Source: G039029935 sp039029935 (GTDB lineage Bacteria > Chloroflexota > Anaerolineae > Caldilineales > Caldilineaceae). Taken from it: a stretch of 5,121 nucleotides of DNA. Each line of letters begins with the position of its first letter. Position 1 is the stretch's first letter. Where the stretch lies: contig JBCCFC010001017.1 of NCBI GenBank assembly GCA_039029935.1, positions 1 through 5,121 of the forward strand. Direction: 5' to 3'. The translations under genes were made by a program, and so were the position numbers. This document shows, one piece after another, positions 1-5,121 of this stretch. A model generated the notes under the pieces. It had not been told where the DNA came from, made no database searches, and saw only the letters and a program-made list of their open reading frames with translations.

Positions 1-521
1 GCCACGCCTATAACGGGTATGGCGCGGCCTACTGACTTTTGGGCAATACGCTGGGTTGCTCTTTGCGCCAACTGCTGTCCTCCTTTAATGAGGAGTTGTT
101 CAGCAGCGCTGGGCGTTGCCCCCGCATTAGCGTGGCCATCATTCAGCCCCAACGCCATCTGCATATACTGCTCTTTTTCACCCGGCTGAAATGAATAATT
201 GTAAAGGGTGGCAATGTCCAAAATTAACTCGTGCAAGAGCCGTTGGGTTGAGTTCAGATCGACCATAGAGCCGACGGCCACAGAGGCCAGAGCGCCTACC
301 GTCGGAATAGCTGCTGCACCAGCTGTCGCCGCCCCTACACCTGCAACCTGCAAACAACAATTCCGAATCAATAGGTCGACTAACTCATCAGCGTTTTTGT
401 TCGGATGACTCTCGCGCAGCTCAAGAACGCGCTGTATAGAAGCATCGTCTACCGGGTTATTCCCAATCGCATTGGGGACGTTAATGACTTGAGGAAGTGA
501 TTTGTTTTCTGACATGCTCAT
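1..521 (-). CDS. EcsC-like protein, N-terminal part (runs off left edge)
   Basis: Reading the reverse strand from an ATG at 521-519 gives 173 codons without a stop; the gene continues beyond position 1. A second in-frame ATG lies at 515-513, so the true start could be two codons later. The ribosome binding site is weak (an AAGAG-like stretch about ten bases upstream), so the start is not firmly fixed. Residues 1-45 are polar. Residues 56-90 are rich in Ala, Gly and Val (QVAGVGAATAGAAAIPTVGA) and could be membrane-associated. Residues 92-112 (TQRLLHELILDIATLYNYSF) match the pattern I remember for EcsC-family proteins, in which a helix ending in 'IA..Y.Y' follows a Gly-rich segment. The visible end, KSVGRAIPVIGV, resembles the 'K...PVIGA' motif that begins the C-terminal part of that family. 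EcsC-family function is poorly defined; the name comes from a gene next to an ABC transporter. The family assignment is from memory of its pattern and is moderate. Confidence 0.6.
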   Translation of the reverse strand, partial: MSMSENKSLPQVINVPNAIGNNPVDDASIQRVLELRESHPNKNADELVDLLIRNCCLQVAGVGAATAGAAAIPTVGALASVAVGSMVDLNSTQRLLHELILDIATLYNYSFQPGEKEQYMQMALGLNDGHANAGATPSAAEQLLIKGGQQLAQRATQRIAQKSVGRAIPVIGV

Positions 522-713
522 CTAAGCTCTTAACATAATCTATTTATACTCCGTCGTTTGCATTAAAGTTGTCCCTGAATAAAGGTTTGTGAGGTGACAG
601 TCACTTACAGCCTCGTCGTTGGCCAGATAAATTCGTTCATCAAGTGACTTGCACCTACTCTGTTCGTTATCGCGGAGCAACTCTAGTGCAAAAGGAGCGT
701 AAGATAACGCTGA
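522..713. other. Gene-free intergenic stretch with two short palindromes
   Basis: No credible coding region is visible here on either strand. The stretch lies upstream of the reverse-strand EcsC-like gene and must hold its promoter if the gene has its own. On the reverse strand, AT-rich stretches near 532-548 (TATAAATAGATTAT) could serve as a -10 region, but no well-spaced -35 partner is obvious. Two 11-bp odd palindromes sit at 594-604 (GTGACAGTCAC) and 641-651 (CAAGTGACTTG). A forward reading frame opens through about 592-775, but it has no credible start and no family I recognise. This may also be where the missing 5' part of the neighbouring DUF4058 gene was lost. Confidence 0.5.
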
Positions 714-1283
714 TCAAGAGGAGAATTTTACCAGAGGCAAGGGATATGGTCGAAAACCAGTGCGGTTCAACCTAATGAGGACAAGCACGTCCCTCTAAAA
801 ATAGCAAAAATCACGCCAAAATTGCCCCTTCTACTGTGCCTCATTGAGGTCTTATCACATGCCAACAAGCACAAAGGTGAAAATCGCGATAGATACTTAG
901 CCAAACGACAGGATTTTTTGGACTCCTATATAAACTTTGTTGAGATTGACTTGTTGCGTGCCAATCAGCCAATGCCACTGACAGACAGCGCAGGAGAAAA
1001 AGATTATCGCCTCTTTATCCGGCGCAGTGATCAGTACGAGAAAGCATTTCTATATGCATTTAATATACGGAATAGCATTCCTCTCTTTGCGGTACCGTTA
1101 AAACCAAAAGATGAGGAACCAATTTTAGATATTGGCAAACTTTTAAAGCAGATGTATATTCGGGCTGGGTATGATATGCTCATTGATTATACAAAACGAC
1201 CCAAACCAGTCCTACGCCCAGCCGATGCACTCTGGGCTGATAGACTTCTAGGCATTTCTGTAGAAAATAATGGGCATCGTTAA
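714..1283 (+). pseudogene. DUF4058 protein, 5'-truncated remnant (copy 1)
   Basis: The frame is open from 714 to the stop at 1281-1283. It encodes what I recognise as the C-terminal part of a DUF4058 protein, a family of unknown function normally about 250 residues long. Landmarks counted from the TTG at 822: IEVLSHANKHKG at 8-19, YLAKRQDFLDS at 25-35, VEIDLLR at 40-46, IPLFAVPL at 86-93 and ADALWADRLLG at 134-144. Weaker similarity (VQPNEDKHVPLKIAKI) lies upstream of the TTG, starting near 765, in the same open frame. The family's N-terminal signature (PFPGM.P.LE) is missing, and I did not find it in the 190 bases upstream in any frame. The only candidate start, TTG at 822, lies inside the conserved region and has no ribosome binding site. 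A 5'-truncated pseudogene is therefore the best reading. A short translated C-terminal domain is possible but less likely. Confidence 0.75.
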
Positions 1284-1299
1284 GTTTTTACGTAATTCT

Positions 1300-1304
1300 G
1301 GAGG
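1300..1304 (+). promoter_or_regulatory. Ribosome binding site of DUF4058 copy 2
   Basis: GGAGG lies six bases before the ATG at 1311. It is the strongest Shine-Dalgarno sequence in the window, although the gene behind it is broken. It indicates that 1311 was the true start and that a 47-residue peptide could still be translated. Confidence 0.75.
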
Positions 1305-1310
1305 TAAACA

Positions 1311-1519
1311 ATGTCATACCCATTTCCAGGGATGAATCCTTGGTTAGAGGAGAGTAGGCTGTGGAAAAATGTCCACAATACGTTAATTACATCGATCCGT
1401 GATGAGCTGACTGCGCTCTTGCTCCCACACTATTTTGTTGATAGCCAAAATTAAAATCATCAGATGCACTTTGGGCAGATCAATTACTGGGTCTTACCAA
1501 CCGGCATCGTTCATTATAA
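1311..1519 (+). pseudogene. DUF4058 protein with large internal deletion (copy 2)
   Basis: The ATG at 1311 opens a 47-codon frame that stops at 1452-1454. Its beginning, MSYPFPGMNPWLEESRLW, is the classic DUF4058 N-terminus, and the similarity continues to ALLLPHYFVDSQ. Immediately afterwards, in a different frame (1451-1516, stop 1517-1519), the sequence reads SSDALWADQLLGLTNRHRSL. This matches the C-terminal end of the upstream copy (PADALWADRLLGIS). The ends of one gene are therefore joined with most of the middle gone. From the usual family length, roughly 170-190 residues are missing, and the join also shifts the frame. The C-terminal ends of the two copies differ clearly, so this is a second paralogue and not a piece of copy 1. 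Start and ribosome binding site are intact, so a 47-residue product may be made, but the domain cannot be functional. Confidence 0.8.
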
Positions 1520-1520
1520 T

Positions 1521-1624
1521 AATCAAAAGTAACCGTTCAGCCCCCTGAGCTTGTCGAAGGGGGGCACTCAGCTTCGACAAGCTCAGCCGACGGGGGAGGT
1601 GAACGCTTACAATCAAAAATAACC
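1521..1624. repeat. 14-bp direct repeats bracketing a hairpin element
   Basis: AATCAAAAGTAACC at 1521-1534 and AATCAAAAATAACC at 1611-1624 are identical at 13 of 14 positions. They enclose exactly the hairpin sequence at 1535-1610. The arrangement resembles a small non-coding element with a target-site duplication. A local duplication, or growth of the neighbouring AACC-containing tandem array, could give a similar picture. Confidence 0.6.
1535..1604. repeat. REP-like long hairpin (CTGAGCTTGTCGAAG inverted repeat)
   Basis: CTGAGCTTGTCGAAG at 1545-1559 is the perfect reverse complement of CTTCGACAAGCTCAG at 1572-1586, giving a 15-bp stem with a 12-nt loop. The pairing extends imperfectly outward: CCCC at 1541-1544 can pair with GGGG near 1592-1596, and GTTCA at 1535-1539 with TGAAC at 1600-1604. 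The core (TTCGACAAGCTCAG) is a sequence I know as a dispersed repeat in many environmental bacterial genomes; that is recollection, not a search. No T-run follows, so it is not a typical intrinsic terminator. A REP/MITE-like element is the best description. Confidence 0.75.
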
Positions 1625-1680
1625 TGCAACTTTGCAACCTGCAACTTTGCAACCTGCAACCTTGCAACCATTCAACTTTT
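1621..1680. repeat. 15-bp tandem array directly upstream of pepA
   Basis: Two perfect units AACCTGCAACTTTGC (1621-1635, 1636-1650) are followed by a one-base variant (1651-1665) and a diverged fourth unit (AACCATTCAACTTTT, 1666-1680). The array ends three bases before the pepA ATG, so it fills the place where a ribosome binding site would lie. It also overlaps the right-hand 14-bp direct repeat, because both contain AACC. Confidence 0.85.
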
Positions 1681-1683
1681 TTT

Positions 1684-3183
1684 ATGAATATCAATGTAAC
1701 ACAAGGCAACATTGCCAACCAAGAAACAGATTGTATTGTCGTTAATTTATTTGAAGGTGTCACACAGCCGGGTGGAGCCACAGGCGTTGTGGATCGTGCG
1801 CTTGACGGGATAATCTCCCAAATGCTTGCCACGGGAGATTTTAAAGGGCAGGCTAAGGCCGTCTATGTCCTCTATACACAGGGCAAAATCGCTGCCCCCA
1901 GAGTCCTACTGGTCGGGCTAGGTAAGGCCGCAGACTTTGATCTTCATGCCGCACGTGAAGCAGCATCAGTCGCCTATAGTGCGATTGCAGATATGACCAA
2001 TGCAACGAGCTATGCCACGATTGTGCATGGGGCTGGCATTGGTAACTTGGATGCACGAGCAGCGGCACAAGCACTCAGTGAAGGAACACTGATGGGTGCC
2101 TACGAAGCACCACAATATCGGCGGGATGTTGAGCCAAGCCCACTGATTCAATGCACAGTGGTGGAATATGACGCCGCCAAAATCGGCACGATTACAGTGG
2201 GCGTTGAGGCTGGGATGCGCATTGCCAACGCCGTTAACTTTTCCCGTGATCTCAGTAGCGAACCCGCCAATATCCTTTATCCAGAAATCATGGCTGCACG
2301 AGCGCAAGCGATGGCGGATGAGACGGGGCTAACCTGTACTGTGCTAGGCGAAGAACAGATGCGGGAACTGAACATGGGGTTGCTCTTGGCTGTCTGCCAA
2401 GGCAGCGAACGTGAAGCACAGATGATTATCCTAGAACATGCACCTGCTGGCACAGAAAATGACAGCCCGATTGTTTTTGTCGGCAAAGGTGTCACCTTCG
2501 ACACAGGGGGCATCTCGATCAAACCAACAGCAGGCATGTGGGAGATGAAAGATGATATGGCAGGGGCTGGCGCGGTCATCAGTGCCATGAAAGCGATTGC
2601 CGAACTCAATGTCCCTCGTCGTGTCATTGGTGTCGCCCCTTGTGTCGAGAATATGCCCGATGGCAAAGCCTATCGTCCGGGTGATATTTTTGCCAACATG
2701 AAAGGCAAGACTGCGGAAATTATCAGTACAGACGCTGAAGGACGACTTATCCTTGCTGATGCGCTGGGGTATGTCGCCCAATACAATCCACGTGCGGTTA
2801 TCGACTTAGCAACGCTCACAGGCGCTGCCGTTGTCGCGCTTGGCTCGCAGGCCGCCGCGCTTTTCGCCAATGACGATACATTGCGTGATGGCCTACTTGC
2901 CGCATCCACGACGACACGCGAACGCATCTGGCCTATGCCGCTCTACGATGAATACAAACAGGAGATCAAGAGTGATATGGCCGAAGTCAAAAATAGTGGG
3001 GGGCGTGGTGGCGGTGTTGCCACCAGTGCCAAATTTCTCGAACACTTTACCGAAGGCTACCCTTGGGCACACCTCGACATCGCAGGCGTCTCTTGGTGTA
3101 AAAAACGTCCCAACGCCTATACACCAAAGGGCGCGACTGGATTTGGTGTGCGTCTGCTGGTTGAATTTGCAATGAACTATTAG
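1684..3183 (+). CDS. pepA: Leucyl aminopeptidase, M17 family
   Basis: This is a 499-residue cytosolic aminopeptidase that removes N-terminal amino acids from peptides using two metal ions; family members usually form hexamers. The N-terminal macro-like domain spans about residues 1-160, and the catalytic domain follows. The active site is complete. Using bovine lens aminopeptidase numbering plus 18, the metal ligands are K268, D273, D291, D350 and E352, and the catalytic residues are K280 and R354. They lie in GKGVTFDTGGISIKP and in STDAEGRL, the latter being the family signature (usually NTDAEGRL, here with Ser first). The length is typical and no frame damage is visible. The start at 1684 fits the family N-terminus (beta strand, then DCIVVNLFEG). 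There is no Shine-Dalgarno sequence before it, only a pyrimidine-rich repeat array and a T-run, so initiation may be leaderless or depend on a low-structure leader. Some relatives such as E. coli PepA also bind DNA; nothing here shows that. Confidence 0.97.
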   Translation: MNINVTQGNIANQETDCIVVNLFEGVTQPGGATGVVDRALDGIISQMLATGDFKGQAKAVYVLYTQGKIAAPRVLLVGLGKAADFDLHAAREAASVAYSAIADMTNATSYATIVHGAGIGNLDARAAAQALSEGTLMGAYEAPQYRRDVEPSPLIQCTVVEYDAAKIGTITVGVEAGMRIANAVNFSRDLSSEPANILYPEIMAARAQAMADETGLTCTVLGEEQMRELNMGLLLAVCQGSEREAQMIILEHAPAGTENDSPIVFVGKGVTFDTGGISIKPTAGMWEMKDDMAGAGAVISAMKAIAELNVPRRVIGVAPCVENMPDGKAYRPGDIFANMKGKTAEIISTDAEGRLILADALGYVAQYNPRAVIDLATLTGAAVVALGSQAAALFANDDTLRDGLLAASTTTRERIWPMPLYDEYKQEIKSDMAEVKNSGGRGGGVATSAKFLEHFTEGYPWAHLDIAGVSWCKKRPNAYTPKGATGFGVRLLVEFAMNY

Positions 3184-3186
3184 AGT

Positions 3187-3240
3187 GATGGGGAGATGGG
3201 GAGATGGGAGATGGGCGATGGGGAGATGGGGAGATGGGGT
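3187..3240 (+). repeat. G-rich octamer array (GATGGGGA), possible G-quadruplex
   Basis: Seven head-to-tail units begin four bases after the pepA stop codon: GATGGGGA at 3187 and 3195, the seven-base variants GATGGGA at 3203 and GATGGGC at 3210, GATGGGGA at 3217 and 3225, and GATGGGGT at 3233-3240. Seven runs of three or four G are separated by about four bases each, which satisfies the usual G-quadruplex pattern on the coding strand and in the RNA. A role in transcript ending or 3'-end stability of pepA is possible but unproven. No conventional terminator is seen in this gap. Confidence 0.85.
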
Positions 3241-3266
3241 AAATCTAAAAATCTTTACTTTTCAGT

Positions 3267-3322
3267 TTCAACCCTTCAACCTTTCAACTCTTCAACCTTT
3301 CAACCTTTCAACTCTTCAAAAG
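3267..3322 (+). repeat. Octamer array TTCAACCT ahead of the membrane protein gene
   Basis: Seven exact 8-base steps begin with TTCAA: units at 3267, 3275, 3283, 3291, 3299, 3307 and 3315. The last three bases vary as CCC, CCT, CTC, CCT, CCT, CTC and, in the final unit, AAG. The final unit runs into the AGGA ribosome binding site (3321-3324) of the next gene. Period and copy number match the G-rich array 26 bases upstream, although the unit sequence is unrelated. Confidence 0.85.
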
Positions 3323-3332
3323 GAAAAAAACA

Positions 3333-3974
3333 ATGGAATCAACAAATCAACTATGGCCCGTGCTTGTGCCAATTTTGACGGCTGCATTAAGCGTAGAACG
3401 TGGGGTCGAGGTCTTTTGGAACTATGTCGAACTCATGTTAACCAGCGCACGCAATTGGCAGCCCGCCGACTTTAAAGGGGCGCAGTATATTCAGTTTAAG
3501 AGTGGGACCAGCTTGCTCATTAGCATGATTGCTGGGGTGCTGGTCGCCAACTTTACAGGCATGTTGGTTTTTGAACAGATCAAGCCACTTGCCACGCCTT
3601 TTTTGGACAATATGCCGCAAATCTGGGATGTGATCATTACGGGGATCATCATCGGGGCGGGCGCAAAACCTGCCCATGATATTTTAGGCATTGTGACCCA
3701 GTTTAAAGGCTTTTTGGCAAATACATCGCTTAAGCAACGTGAAATGGCAAGTGCAGCCTTGGCCGAAGGCGTGTTAAAGCTGGCGCAGAGCGACGCCGCC
3801 TCGCGTATCGAAGTCCCCGGCGTTGGGCCAACACGCATGCAGAGTGCGATGCCCGGTGGTATGACACGTGGGATTGCACCTGCGGGTGAGGGTGAAGACG
3901 ATGAGACGCAAACTGTTGGCAAGAGCCAGACCGAGCAGTATATTGAGATTCTACGGCAAGGAGTCGCACGGTAA
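3333..3974 (+). CDS. Uncharacterised membrane protein
   Basis: I do not recognise the family of this 213-residue protein. Two clear hydrophobic segments are visible: residues 59-80 (SLLISMIAGVLVANFTGMLV) and 98-120 (begins with WDVIITGIIIGAGAKP). A third, more amphipathic one lies at 7-33 and contains E22 and R23. The second clear segment ends in GAGAKPAHDILGIV (108-121), which looks like a conserved motif. Residues 122-155 form a likely amphipathic helix rich in Ala and Lys. The tail (156-213) is rich in Gly, Pro and acidic residues, looks disordered, and ends in a short helix (EQYIEILRQGVAR). No signal peptide, enzyme motif or nucleotide-binding site is seen. The ATG at 3333 is supported by AGGA at 3321-3324, eight bases upstream. 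The stop is 14 bases before the exporter gene, which suggests cotranscription. A small channel-like or holin-like protein is one guess, with little support. Confidence 0.88.
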   Translation: MESTNQLWPVLVPILTAALSVERGVEVFWNYVELMLTSARNWQPADFKGAQYIQFKSGTSLLISMIAGVLVANFTGMLVFEQIKPLATPFLDNMPQIWDVIITGIIIGAGAKPAHDILGIVTQFKGFLANTSLKQREMASAALAEGVLKLAQSDAASRIEVPGVGPTRMQSAMPGGMTRGIAPAGEGEDDETQTVGKSQTEQYIEILRQGVAR

Positions 3975-3997
3975 GGAGTTGTACGGTAATGAGCCAA
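3953..3997 (+). repeat. 15-bp triplicate spanning stop, RBS and start of adjoining genes
   Basis: Three consecutive 15-base units are visible: ACGGCAAGGAGTCGC (3953-3967), ACGGTAAGGAGTTGT (3968-3982) and ACGGTAATGAGCCAA (3983-3997). Units 1 and 2 share 12 of 15 bases; units 2 and 3 share 10 of 15. Unit 1 codes for the end of the membrane protein, unit 2 supplies the stop codon TAA and the ribosome binding site, and the same place in unit 3 provides the ATG of the exporter gene. Confidence 0.7.
3973..3978 (+). promoter_or_regulatory. Ribosome binding site of the LysE-type gene
   Basis: AAGGAG overlaps the stop codon of the upstream gene and lies ten bases before the ATG at 3989. A second AAGGAG at 3958-3963, inside the upstream coding region, is its duplicate and is too far from the start to serve. 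The overlap of stop codon and ribosome binding site favours translational coupling. Confidence 0.75.
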
Positions 3998-4636
3998 GCA
4001 CAATTGATTTTATTCATGATTACATCGTTCGCCATCATCATCTCACCGGGGCAAGACATGTTTCTTGTCATGTCGCGCTCACTCTCTCAAGGTCCCAAAG
4101 CGGGTGTCGCCATATCGGCGGGTGTTGCCACAGGTTTGGTCGGTCACACCATTTTAGCGACATTGGGATTGGGTGCGCTCTTGATGGCCTCAGAAACGCT
4201 GTTTAGCGTACTCAAATTTGTCGGCGCAGCCTACTTGGTCTATCTCGGCGTTCAATCAATACGCACAAAGCCGGACAGTGAAACGTTGCCCAACAGTGAT
4301 GTCACCACACCGGCTTCCACGCACTATACCCCGTTCAAACTCTTTATGCAGGGCGTCATTTCCAATCTCTCGAACCCCAAAATTGCCATTTTTTACATCG
4401 CCTATCTACCGCAGTTTGTGCCTATTGGGTATACGCAGCCAACTGTGATGCTTTTCACACTGGGCGTGATGTTTGCGTTGTTGACCTTTTTGATTAAGGG
4501 GGTAATTGGCGTCGGTGCTGGTTCGTTATCGACGTGGTTACGGACACGACCCGTCGTGCAGTTATGGATCAATCGTGTGAGTGGTGTCATGCTGATTGGG
4601 CTGGGTGTACGGTTAGCATTTGAAGAGCGAGGATAA
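3989..4636 (+). CDS. LysE/RhtB-family amino acid exporter
   Basis: This 215-residue inner-membrane protein has the length and about six hydrophobic segments expected for the LysE/RhtB family, which exports amino acids (such as lysine, homoserine or threonine) or related small molecules. Family signatures are visible: SPGQD at 19-23 after the first helix (usually SPGPD/N), a Gly-rich second segment (GVAISAGVATGLVGHTILA, 39-57), GAAYLVYLGVQSIR at 79-92, and SNLSNPKIAIFYIAYLPQFV at 125-144 with the conserved NPK and PQF. A polar loop rich in Ser, Thr and Pro separates the two halves at about 93-113. The substrate cannot be told from sequence. The start at 3989 is fixed by AAGGAG ten bases upstream and by the signature N-terminus. 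The gene lies 14 bases after the unknown membrane protein and 23 bases before the DUF5995 gene. No neighbouring regulator of the ArgP/LysG type is present. Confidence 0.94.
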   Translation: MSQAQLILFMITSFAIIISPGQDMFLVMSRSLSQGPKAGVAISAGVATGLVGHTILATLGLGALLMASETLFSVLKFVGAAYLVYLGVQSIRTKPDSETLPNSDVTTPASTHYTPFKLFMQGVISNLSNPKIAIFYIAYLPQFVPIGYTQPTVMLFTLGVMFALLTFLIKGVIGVGAGSLSTWLRTRPVVQLWINRVSGVMLIGLGVRLAFEERG

Positions 4637-4645
4637 TGTTCAAAT

Positions 4646-4650
4646 AGGAG
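4646..4650 (+). promoter_or_regulatory. Ribosome binding site of the DUF5995 gene
   Basis: AGGAG lies nine bases before the ATG at 4660, within the 23-base gap after the exporter gene. It supports this start. Confidence 0.75.
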
Positions 4651-4659
4651 TATAACAGA

Positions 4660-5121
4660 ATGCAGGCAAATACAATTGATGAAGTCATTCACGAATTAGA
4701 CAAAATACTTGAGTGGTCACGTGAGCATAACAGCCGCGTTGGTTATTTTACCGCGCTCTATCGCAAAGTAACTATTCAAGTCAAAGAAGATATTCTGGCG
4801 GGACGATTTGAAGACAATGAACGCATGGAGCGGCTGGATGTGATTTTTGCCAATCGCTATCTGGCAGCATTTGACGCATATCAGGCGGGCAACCCCGTAA
4901 CAGAGGTGTGGCAAGTTGCATTTGATGCGGCTCCACGATGGCGACCCATCGTACTGCAACATTTGCTCATCGGCATGAACGCCCATATCAACTTGGATTT
5001 GGGCATCGCCGCTGCAACAGTTGCCCCTGGTGAGCAACTTGCCACCCTAGAAAATGACTTTAACCAAATCAACACCGTGCTGGCGGGGGTTCCATCATTT
5101 ACAAGAAAGGTGGCAGGCAGA
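4660..5121 (+). CDS. DUF5995 family protein, N-terminal part (runs off right edge)
   Basis: An ATG at 4660 with AGGAG nine bases upstream opens 154 codons without a stop, reaching the last base of the window. The family, as I recognise it, is DUF5995, whose function is unknown. Diagnostic stretches are DVIFANRYLAAFDAY (residues 60-74), the WQVAF segment (84-88) and the motif LQHLLIGMNAHINLDLGIA (99-117) with its His, Asn and Asp residues. That last motif is the most conserved part of the family. The protein looks soluble, mostly helical, and has no signal peptide. Members are usually somewhat over 200 residues, so a third or more is probably missing. The conserved polar residues may form a metal or catalytic site, but this is inference. 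Close spacing suggests cotranscription with the exporter gene; I see no functional link between the two. Confidence 0.85.
   Translation, partial: MQANTIDEVIHELDKILEWSREHNSRVGYFTALYRKVTIQVKEDILAGRFEDNERMERLDVIFANRYLAAFDAYQAGNPVTEVWQVAFDAAPRWRPIVLQHLLIGMNAHINLDLGIAAATVAPGEQLATLENDFNQINTVLAGVPSFTRKVAGR

Noticed and set aside
208..408. Small forward frame opposite the EcsC-like gene
   Set aside because: It is the antisense reading of the Ala/Gly-rich part of the reverse-strand gene, with no RBS or family similarity.
592..775. Forward frame reading through the gap before the DUF4058 remnant
   Set aside because: It has no credible start codon, a short length, and no similarity to DUF4058 or another family I recognise.
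1545..1586. Intrinsic terminator at the 15-bp hairpin
   Set aside because: The stem is long and perfect, but no T-run follows on either side, and direct repeats flank the element. An inserted repeat is the better explanation.
1621..1680. CRISPR-like array
   Set aside because: The units are 15 bp and directly adjoining, without spacers, so it is a simple tandem repeat.
1494..1832. Reverse open frame with repeated CRLQS units and SLSKLSAPLRQAQG
   Set aside because: The repeats are the 15-bp array and the hairpin element read on the other strand, and the rest overlaps the start of pepA. This type of peptide commonly arises from REP-like sequences.
3185..3475. Forward open frame beginning with a repeated MGRWGDG-type peptide
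   Set aside because: It is the translation of the G-rich octamer array and of the pyrimidine array, then continues out of frame through the start of the membrane protein gene.
3491..4003. 170-codon reverse frame across the membrane protein gene
   Set aside because: It lies opposite a better supported gene with RBS and membrane segments, and shows no recognisable family.

Overview
The window looks like ordinary bacterial chromosome with roughly half G+C. It combines a housekeeping peptidase gene, a short transporter-containing operon, a partial reverse-strand gene and a decayed gene region. The DUF4058-type and DUF5995-type proteins, together with many short G-rich and pyrimidine-rich tandem repeats between genes, are the mix I associate with Chloroflexota or Cyanobacteria. 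That assignment is inference from gene content only, because there is no rRNA or other marker gene here.

Layout: (1) Positions 1-521, reverse strand: the first 173 codons of a protein that resembles the EcsC family and runs off the left edge. (2) Positions 522-713: a gene-free stretch with two short palindromes. (3) Positions 714-1519: two damaged DUF4058 genes in tandem. The first keeps only its C-terminal part; the second keeps its start, its ribosome binding site and its last ~20 codons but has lost the middle. (4) Positions 1521-1680: a repeat cluster made of a hairpin element bracketed by near-identical 14-bp direct repeats, followed by a 15-bp tandem array that reaches almost to the pepA start. 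(5) Positions 1684-3183: an intact leucyl aminopeptidase (M17, pepA) with all active-site residues. (6) Positions 3187-3322: a G-rich octamer array, a 26-nt spacer, then a TTCAACCT octamer array. (7) Positions 3333-5121: three closely spaced forward genes, namely an unrecognised small membrane protein, a LysE/RhtB-type exporter and a DUF5995 protein that runs off the right edge.

The three right-hand genes are 14 and 23 nt apart and probably share a transcript. No pathway obviously links the aminopeptidase, exporter and DUF5995 protein; release of amino acids by PepA and their export by a LysE-type protein is a loose possibility only. I see no defence system, CRISPR array, tRNA, rRNA or transposase. 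The points of real interest are the repeat structures at gene borders and the remains of the DUF4058 pair.
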